Assembly: GCA_965653225.1 (NCBI GenBank)
Contig: CBFGZI010000106.1
Location: forward strand, 1 to 13,473
DNA from: JALZDI01 sp965653225
Lineage (GTDB): Bacteria; Actinomycetota; Actinomycetes; Propionibacteriales; Nocardioidaceae
DNA length: 13,473 bases
Direction: 5' to 3'
Positions 8,251 through 13,473 of the stretch are shown one piece after another (the stretch's first letter is position 1; every line of letters begins with the position of its first letter). A program made the position numbers and the translations under genes. A model generated the notes under the pieces. The model saw nothing but the letters and a program-made list of their open reading frames with translations, was not told where the DNA came from and ran no database searches.

Positions 8251-10799
8251 TGTTCCGGGCCGCCTGGAAGAGCCTGCTCGGGCGCAAGCTGCGCCTGCTG
8301 ATGAGCACGTTCGCGATCGTGCTCGGTGTCGCGTTCGTCGCCGGCTCGTTCGTCTTCACCGACACGCTGAGCCGCAGCTTCACCGCGATCTTCGCCTCCT
8401 CGGTCGGCGACGTGGTGGTCCGCCCGGTCGGCGGGGAGACCAGCGACGGCACCCCGACCACCAAGACGATGCCCGCCTCGCTGGTCGACAAGCTGGCCAC
8501 CGCGGACGGCGCGACCCGCGCCGACGGCAACGTCAGCACGCTCGGGCTGTTCGTCGTGGGCCAGGACGGCAAGGTGGTCGGCGGCAACGGCCCGCCCGGG
8601 ATCGGGCTGAACCTGACCGGCGCGCCCGCGGGGCACGGCATCAAGGGGCTGGAGATCTTCCGGGGGCACGCACCGCACGGCCCCGACCAGGTCGCGATGG
8701 ACGAGAAGGCCGCGCAGCGGGCCGGCTACCGGATCGGCGACACCGTGCACCTGGTCAGCTCGGGCCGGAAGGCGCTGCTGCACCCCAGGCTGGTCGGGCT
8801 GGCGAAGTTCGCCGAGGGCGGGTCCACGAACGGCGCGACGATCACGATCTTCGACACCCATACCGCGCAGCGGCTGTTCCTCGGCGGCAAGGACCGGTTC
8901 AACGACGCGTGGGTGACCGCGAAACCCGGGGTGTCCCAGAGCCGGCTCCGGGACCAGGTGGCCGCGCTGCTGCCGCCGGGCTACAAGGCGCTGACCGGGG
9001 ACAAGGCCGCGCACCAGGCCGCCAGCGACCTGCAGAAGGCGATCTCGTTCATCGGCAAGTTCCTGCTGATCTTCGCGGGCATCTCGCTGATCGTCGGCAG
9101 CTTCCTGATCGTGAACACGTTCTCGATCCTGGTCGCGCAGCGCAGCCGCGAGCTCGCGCTGCTGCGTGCCCTCGGCGCGTCCCGCCGGCAGGTCACCCGC
9201 TCGGTGCTGTTCGAGGCGCTGGTCCTCGGGTTCCTCGGCGGCACCCTCGGCCTCGGGCTCGGGGTACTGCTCGCCATCGGCATCCGCGCGCTGTTCGCGA
9301 CGTTCGGCCTCGACATCTCGGGCACGGCGCTGGTGTTCGAGCCACGCACCGTGATCGCGTCGTACGTCGTCGGGCTGGTCGTCACCACGGTGGCGGCGTA
9401 CCTCCCGGCGCGCCGGTCCGCCCGGATCCCACCGATCGCCGCACTCCGCGACGACGTGGCGATGCCGGAGTCCACGCTGCGCCGCAGGCTGGTCGCCGGC
9501 ATGGTGCTCGTCGCCGCCGGCGCCGGGCTGATGCTGACCGGGCTGTTCGCGTCCGTGCCGCAGCCCGGCTACTGGGTCGGGGGCGGCATCCTCGCCGCCC
9601 TGCTCGGCGCCGCGGCGGCCAGCCCGGTGCTCAGCCAGCCGTTCCTGGTCGCCGCGTCCGCGCTGTACCGCCGGGGCTTCGGGGTGGTCGGTCGGCTGGC
9701 CGGGCAGAACTCGCTGCGCAACCCGCGGCGTACGGCGGCCACCGCCTCGGCGCTGATGATCGGGCTGGCCCTGGTCACCACCATGGCGATCGTCGGCTCC
9801 TCCTCGAAGGCCAGCGTCGACAAGAGCATCGCCGACAACTTCCAGGGCGACCTGGTGGTGTCCAACGTGTACGGCGTCCCGTTCTCGCCGTCCATCGCGA
9901 CCCGGATCGAGCACACGACCGGGGTCGCGTCGGTGACCCGGCTGCGCTATGCGCAGATGCAGGTCCGGGGACAGCAGGACGGTGTTATGGGTGTCGACCC
10001 GGCGACGCTGACCCGCGCGGTGCGCGTCGACATGGTGAAGGGCTCCACCAAGGCGCTGCGTGACGGCACCGTGCTGGTCACCAAGAAGAAGGCCGCCAAG
10101 GACCACCTGACGGTCGGCGACCGAGTGTCCGTGAAGGTGCCTGCCGGGCACCGCAGCTACCGGGTCGTTGGCATCTATGCGGACAACAACCCGGTGCTGT
10201 TCTTCCCGTTCACCACCACCCTGGGGTCGCTGACCAAGGCCGGCTTCCAGGGGGCCGACAACTACCTGATGATCAACAAGACCCCGGGCACCGACACCAA
10301 GCAGCTGCAGGCGACCATCGACAAGCAGACGGCCAAGATGCCCACCGTCACGGTCAAGGACCAGGCCGGGTACGCCGCGGAGCAGCGCGGCCCGATCGAC
10401 CAGCTGCTGCGGCTGATCTACGCGCTGCTCGGGCTCGCGCTGGTGATTGCGGTCCTCGGGATCGTGAACACGTTGGCGCTGTCGGTGATCGAACGCACCC
10501 GCGAGGTCGGGCTGCTCCGCGCCATCGGCCTCGGCCGACGCCAGCTGCGCCGGATGGTCCGGCTCGAGGCCGTGGTGATCGCGGTGCTCGGCGCGCTGCT
10601 CGGCGTCGCGATGGGCGTGGTGTTCGGGCTGGCGCTGATGGCCTCGCTGCGCGACCAGGGTCTCGAGGTTGTCTCCGTCCCGCTCGGACAGATGCTCGTC
10701 TTCGTCCTGGCGGCCGGGGTGGTGGGCGTGCTGGCCGCCGTGCTGCCGGCGCGCCGGGCCGCCCGGCTCGACGTACTCTCCGCCATCGCGACCGAGTGA
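8250..10799 (+). CDS. FtsX/MacB-type ABC transporter permease, ten-membrane-segment form
   Basis: This is the partner of the preceding ATPase. The 849 residues show the duplicated FtsX layout. TM1 is at about 18-37, followed by a MacB-like extracytoplasmic domain (to ~265). The first FtsX core has segments near 267-292, 318-347 and 366-388. A middle pair lies near 410-432 and 439-465, and TM7 near 495-515 opens the second extracytoplasmic domain. The second FtsX core has segments near 720-744, 769-797 and 810-836. Conserved cytoplasmic loops RSRELALLRALGASRRQV and RTREVGLLRAIGLGRRQL, and the PARRSARI and PARRAARLD ends, mark the two halves. The ATG overlaps the ATPase stop by one base, so translation is coupled. 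No RND-type MacA adaptor is present, as expected for a Gram-positive cell. The substrate is unknown. Confidence 0.93.
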   Translation: MFRAAWKSLLGRKLRLLMSTFAIVLGVAFVAGSFVFTDTLSRSFTAIFASSVGDVVVRPVGGETSDGTPTTKTMPASLVDKLATADGATRADGNVSTLGLFVVGQDGKVVGGNGPPGIGLNLTGAPAGHGIKGLEIFRGHAPHGPDQVAMDEKAAQRAGYRIGDTVHLVSSGRKALLHPRLVGLAKFAEGGSTNGATITIFDTHTAQRLFLGGKDRFNDAWVTAKPGVSQSRLRDQVAALLPPGYKALTGDKAAHQAASDLQKAISFIGKFLLIFAGISLIVGSFLIVNTFSILVAQRSRELALLRALGASRRQVTRSVLFEALVLGFLGGTLGLGLGVLLAIGIRALFATFGLDISGTALVFEPRTVIASYVVGLVVTTVAAYLPARRSARIPPIAALRDDVAMPESTLRRRLVAGMVLVAAGAGLMLTGLFASVPQPGYWVGGGILAALLGAAAASPVLSQPFLVAASALYRRGFGVVGRLAGQNSLRNPRRTAATASALMIGLALVTTMAIVGSSSKASVDKSIADNFQGDLVVSNVYGVPFSPSIATRIEHTTGVASVTRLRYAQMQVRGQQDGVMGVDPATLTRAVRVDMVKGSTKALRDGTVLVTKKKAAKDHLTVGDRVSVKVPAGHRSYRVVGIYADNNPVLFFPFTTTLGSLTKAGFQGADNYLMINKTPGTDTKQLQATIDKQTAKMPTVTVKDQAGYAAEQRGPIDQLLRLIYALLGLALVIAVLGIVNTLALSVIERTREVGLLRAIGLGRRQLRRMVRLEAVVIAVLGALLGVAMGVVFGLALMASLRDQGLEVVSVPLGQMLVFVLAAGVVGVLAAVLPARRAARLDVLSAIATE

Positions 10800-10853
10800 C
10801 GCGCCCCTCCGGAACCGTCCCCGAAACTCCTTGCAGGTCTTCCGCTCCCGCCC

Positions 10854-10881
10854 TCGTGCAGAGCGCCCGAGTCGTGTAGAC
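10854..10881. promoter_or_regulatory. Putative HutC/GntR operator (GT-N-TA-N-AC) with a degenerate tandem copy
   Basis: GTGTAGAC at 10874-10881 fits the GT-N-TA-N-AC rule reported for the HutC subfamily of GntR regulators. It lies 43 bases before the start of just such a gene. TCGTGTAGA (10872-10880) repeats an earlier TCGTGCAGA (10854-10862) with an 18-base period, so a weaker second site may be present. A possible -10 (TATGGT, 10888-10893) lies just downstream. Autoregulation is the inferred purpose. The motif is short, and one chance match occurs inside the UPF0182 gene. Confidence 0.5.
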
Positions 10882-10923
10882 ATGGCCTATGGTGGGGAGC
10901 GGGGGGGTATGGAGGGGACAGCG

Positions 10924-11676
10924 ATGGGAGACGTGATCACCCCAAATCGGTCGCGTCAGACAGTGCACAAGCACGTCTTAGTGCGCGAGTACGTCCGCGA
11001 CCTGATCCAGGGTGCGGAGCCGGGGAGTCCGGCGCCGTCCGAACGAGAGCTGGTGCAGCACTTCGGGGTCGCCCGCATGACAGTCCGACAAGCTCTCGAT
11101 GCGCTTGTCGCCGAGGGACTTCTGGAGCGCGTGCCAGGCAGGGGGACGTTCGTCGCACGCGCCAAGATCAACGTCCAGGTACGGCTGTCCAGCTACACGG
11201 AGGAAATGGGCCGTCGGGGCATGAAGCCCGACTCCCGGACGATCCTTGCCAGGATGGAGTCGGCGGGGCCGGGGGTGGCGCGCGCGCTCGAGCTGAACGA
11301 GGGCGACATGGTCGTCCACTGGCAGCGTCTTCGACTGGCCGACGGGACTCCGATGTGCATCGAGGACGCCTACCTCGCTGACAGCATCGTGCCGGGGTTC
11401 TTGGACCAGCCGTTGCCGTCCAGCCTGTTCGTCGAGCTCGACCGGCGTGACCTGCTGCCGACCTGGGGGGAGGACTCGGTGGACGCCGACCTGGCGAAGC
11501 GGGAGGAGGCCGAGCTGCTCGGCATCAGCCCGGGGTCCGCCGTGTTGCGGATCGCGCGGCGGTCCTTCGCCGGCAACATCGCGGTAGAGGTGTCCCGGTC
11601 CACGTTCCGGGCCGACCGCTACACGCTGTGGGTCCCGCTGTCGCGGCCGAACACACCGGTGACGCCTCGTCGATGA
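10924..11676 (+). CDS. GntR-family transcriptional regulator, HutC subfamily (UTRA domain)
   Basis: This is a ligand-responsive DNA-binding regulator of 250 residues. A winged helix-turn-helix occupies about 15-78, with the classic PSERELVQHFGVARMTVRQALDAL stretch (38-61) and the wing EGLLERVPGRGTFVA (64-78). A UTRA effector domain follows, about 88-240, starting VRLSSYTEEMGRRGMKP and ending with SRSTFRADRYTLWVPL, a form common in HutC/DasR-like proteins. The ATG at 10924 has GGAGGGG 6 bases upstream; an in-frame ATG at 10909 is an alternative. The dipeptidase gene follows 7 bases after the stop, so the regulator probably heads its own operon. DasR-like proteins bind amino-sugar phosphates, but nothing here identifies the ligand. 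Confidence 0.92.
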   Translation: MGDVITPNRSRQTVHKHVLVREYVRDLIQGAEPGSPAPSERELVQHFGVARMTVRQALDALVAEGLLERVPGRGTFVARAKINVQVRLSSYTEEMGRRGMKPDSRTILARMESAGPGVARALELNEGDMVVHWQRLRLADGTPMCIEDAYLADSIVPGFLDQPLPSSLFVELDRRDLLPTWGEDSVDADLAKREEAELLGISPGSAVLRIARRSFAGNIAVEVSRSTFRADRYTLWVPLSRPNTPVTPRR

Positions 11677-11683
11677 GTCGCCG

Positions 11684-12793
11684 ATGAGGGGGACCGGCTC
11701 GACGACCGTGCCCGTGCTGGACGGTCACAACGACCTGCCCTGGCGGATGCGCGAGGTCTGCGGCTACGACCTCGACGCGGTGGACCTCGCCGCAGGCGAG
11801 CCCCGCCTGAACACCGACCTGCCCCGGTTGCGCGCCGGTGGGGTGGCGGCCCAGTTCTGGTCGGTGTTCGTGCCCTGCTCGCTGGAGGGCGACGCCGCCG
11901 TCACCGCGACCCTGGAGCAGGTCGACTTCGTGCACCGGCTGGTCGCCCGGTTCCCCGCGGACCTGATGCTCTGCCGCACCGCGGAGGACACGCGGTGCGC
12001 GCTGGCGACCGGGCGGATCGGCTCGCTGATGGGCATGGAGGGCGGCCACTCGATCAACTCCTCGCTGGGCACCCTGCGGGCGATGCACGCGCTCGGCGTG
12101 CGCTACATGACGCTGACCCACAACGAGAACGTGCCGTGGGCCGACTCCGCCACCGACGAGCCGGTGCTCGGCGGGCTCAGCGACTTCGGCCGGGACGTGG
12201 TCCGGGAGATGAACCGGATCGGGATGTTCGTGGACCTCTCGCACGTGTCCGCCGACGTGATGCGGGACGCGCTGGCGGTCACGACCGCCCCGGTGATCTT
12301 CAGCCACAGCTCGGCGTACGGCGTGTGCGCGCACCCGCGCAACGCGCCGGACGACGTACTCGCCGGGCTGGCGCGCAACGGCGGGGTGTGCATGGTGACG
12401 TTCGTGCCGCCGTTCATCGACCAGCGGTGGGCGGACTGGTGGTTCGAGAGCCTGGACATGGTGCGCGCCCGCGGCGGTGACCCGCGACGGTTCTCCGACG
12501 TCGACCCGGTGCTCGACGAGCGGCTCGCCGACGCGCCGCCGGCGCCGACCGAGCGGGACGTGGCCGACCACATCGACCACGTCCGGGAGGTCGCCGGCAT
12601 CGACCACATCGGCATTGGCGGCGACTACGACGGCTCGGTGACCTTCCCGGTCGGGCTGGAGGACGTGTCCGGCTACCCGCGGCTGTTCGACGAGCTGCGG
12701 CGGCGCGGCTACTCCGAGACGGACCTGCGGAAGATCGGCGCCGACAACACGCTGCGCACGATGGCCGACATGGAGGCGGTGGCGGCCCGGTGA
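11684..12793 (+). CDS. Membrane dipeptidase family (peptidase M19) metalloenzyme
   Basis: M19 enzymes are amidohydrolase-fold zinc dipeptidases cleaving L-Xaa-L/D-Xaa dipeptides. The 369 residues retain every metal-site residue expected by comparison with human renal dipeptidase: His15-x-Asp17 (DGHNDLPW), bridging Glu119 (GMEGGHS), His187 (DLSHVS), His208 (SHSSA) and the acid Asp314 (IGGDYDG). The 21-residue gap between the two histidines is the same as in the human enzyme. There is no signal peptide or anchor, so the bacterial enzyme should be cytosolic. The ATG at 11684 has only a weak ribosome site and probably depends on coupling to the regulator 7 bases upstream; GTG at 11708 is an alternative start, just before VPVLDGHND. 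The nucleotidyltransferase gene follows 7 bases after the stop. The natural substrate is unknown. Confidence 0.93.
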   Translation: MRGTGSTTVPVLDGHNDLPWRMREVCGYDLDAVDLAAGEPRLNTDLPRLRAGGVAAQFWSVFVPCSLEGDAAVTATLEQVDFVHRLVARFPADLMLCRTAEDTRCALATGRIGSLMGMEGGHSINSSLGTLRAMHALGVRYMTLTHNENVPWADSATDEPVLGGLSDFGRDVVREMNRIGMFVDLSHVSADVMRDALAVTTAPVIFSHSSAYGVCAHPRNAPDDVLAGLARNGGVCMVTFVPPFIDQRWADWWFESLDMVRARGGDPRRFSDVDPVLDERLADAPPAPTERDVADHIDHVREVAGIDHIGIGGDYDGSVTFPVGLEDVSGYPRLFDELRRRGYSETDLRKIGADNTLRTMADMEAVAAR

Positions 12794-12800
12794 GCGCCCC

Positions 12801-13391
12801 GTGACCGTCGCTGGGGTGCTGCTCGCGGCCGGCGCCGGCCGGCGGATGGGCGGGCCGAAGGCGCTGCTCCGCGACGGGCACGGCGTGCCGTTCGTGGACC
12901 GGGCGGTCGGGGTGCTGCTGGACGGCGGCTGCGACGCGGTCACGGTCGTGCTCGGCGCGGAGTCCGACCAGGTCAGGTCGCTGCTGGCCGACGACGGCTG
13001 GGTGGACGACCCGGCGGTCGACCTGGTGGTCGCGGCCGACTGGGACGAGGGGATGGGCGCCTCGCTGCGCGCCGGGCTGACCGCGCTGCAGCCGGGCGGC
13101 CACGCGGTGGCCCTGGTGAGCCTCGTGGACCTGCCCGATGTGGACGTCGCGGTGGTACGCCGGGTGCTCGACGCCGCGCCGGCCACGGAGGCGGCGCTGG
13201 CCCGGGCGACGTACCACGGAAGGCCGGGGCACCCGGTGCTGCTCGGTCGCGGGCACTGGGCCGGTGTCCTGGAGGGGCTGCACGGCGACCGCGGCGCCCG
13301 CGACTACCTGGAGGCGCAGGCCGCGCCGGAGGTGGAGTGCGCCGACCTGGCGACCGGCCGCGACGTGGACCGCCCCGCCGACCTCCCCTGA
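12801..13391 (+). CDS. MobA/MocA-like nucleotidyltransferase (NTP_transf_3 family)
   Basis: Proteins of this family transfer NMP to a cofactor or sugar phosphate; MocA makes molybdopterin cytosine dinucleotide and MobA the guanine form. The 196 residues begin with the nucleotide-binding loop LAAGAGRRMGGPK (8-20). They carry the WDEGMGASLRAGL segment (81-93) typical of MocA-like enzymes, a metal-binding Asp110 in LVDLPD, and the C-terminal GHPVLLGR (143-150) and GDRGARDYL (162-170) motifs. The start is GTG, 7 bases after the dipeptidase stop, with only a weak GGTGAG ribosome site, so translation is probably coupled. No molybdoenzyme or other molybdenum-cofactor gene lies in the window. MocA-type activity is therefore a family-level guess, and another acceptor is possible. 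Confidence 0.85.
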   Translation: MTVAGVLLAAGAGRRMGGPKALLRDGHGVPFVDRAVGVLLDGGCDAVTVVLGAESDQVRSLLADDGWVDDPAVDLVVAADWDEGMGASLRAGLTALQPGGHAVALVSLVDLPDVDVAVVRRVLDAAPATEAALARATYHGRPGHPVLLGRGHWAGVLEGLHGDRGARDYLEAQAAPEVECADLATGRDVDRPADLP

Positions 13392-13393
13392 CG

Positions 13394-13460
13394 GACGTTG
13401 ACCCGGCGCTTGTGGCCCTGACGTTGAGCCGTCACTCCGGTGACGTTGAGCCGTCACTCC
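13394..13460. repeat. 22-bp tandem repeat with interlocking hairpin arms (end of window)
   Basis: TGACGTTGAGCCGTCACTCC occurs identically at 13419-13438 and 13441-13460 (period 22). A degenerate copy beginning GACGTTGACCCGGC starts at 13394. Each unit holds TGACG and CGTCA arms around TTGAGC. Across the junction, CGTCAC (13430-13435) pairs with GTGACG (13440-13445) around TCCG, so alternative hairpins compete for the same arms. The block starts just after the nucleotidyltransferase stop. It may act as a terminator, an operator array or a dispersed repeat; the array may continue past the window. Confidence 0.7.
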
Positions 13461-13473
13461 AGTCGCCGAATAT

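Noticed and set aside
7536..10883. Very long minus-strand open frame (1115 codons) opposite the FtsX-type operon
   Set aside because: It lies antisense to two genes with full family motifs, and its translation is rich in Arg/Gly/Asp/His/Gln with no recognisable domain. Long antisense frames are expected at this GC content.
11525..13186. Minus-strand 553-codon frame opposite the regulator, dipeptidase and nucleotidyltransferase genes
   Set aside because: Low-complexity translation, antisense to three genes with intact catalytic or DNA-binding motifs.
13419..13460. CRISPR array
   Set aside because: The 20-base units are separated by only 2 bases, so there are no spacers. It is a tandem repeat, and no cas gene is present.

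Overview
The window is a stretch of high-GC chromosome (roughly 70% GC by eye) from an actinobacterium. The GroEL sequence is of the stand-alone mycobacterial GroEL2 type. Other actinobacterial marks are GTG starts with strong GA-rich ribosome binding sites, a UPF0182 protein, and a LexA box of the Gram-positive/actinobacterial type. The family cannot be fixed from this window. The first residues of GroEL resemble those I recall from Nocardioidaceae and relatives, but that is an impression only. No phage, insertion sequence, CRISPR or RNA gene was seen, and all main genes look intact.

Layout. (1) Bases 133-1767: groEL without groES, closed by a strong bidirectional terminator (1789-1812). (2) Bases 1830-2474, minus strand: an AlkB-family 2-oxoglutarate/Fe(II) dioxygenase converging on groEL, with a near-perfect LexA box (2494-2509) just upstream of its start. 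(3) Bases 2511-2704: a divergent intergenic region with a 12-bp inverted repeat whose right arm covers the ribosome binding site of the next gene. (4) Bases 2705-7332, plus strand: an overlapping three-gene unit of a Wzm/TagG-like permease, a short Wzt/TagH-like ATPase and a UPF0182 membrane protein. (5) Bases 7480-10799: a LolD/MacB-like ATPase and a 10-TM FtsX-type permease coupled by a 1-base overlap. They are preceded by a 9-bp inverted repeat around a possible -10 element. (6) Bases 10924-13391: a HutC-type GntR regulator, an M19 dipeptidase and a MobA/MocA-like nucleotidyltransferase in tight tandem. A GT-N-TA-N-AC motif lies in front of the regulator. (7) Bases 13392-13473: noncoding sequence carrying a 22-bp tandem repeat with interlocking hairpin arms.

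How the genes may work together. groEL is housekeeping protein folding. The dioxygenase is probably DNA alkylation repair, here apparently under SOS control. The permease and ATPase should export a lipid-linked or cell-envelope polysaccharide. The overlap with UPF0182, a family of unknown function with a large extracytoplasmic domain, suggests that it acts with this exporter; this is the most promising lead in the window. The last operon looks like a ligand-sensing regulator controlling a small peptidase and a cofactor-type nucleotidyltransferase. Its substrate cannot be read from the sequence.
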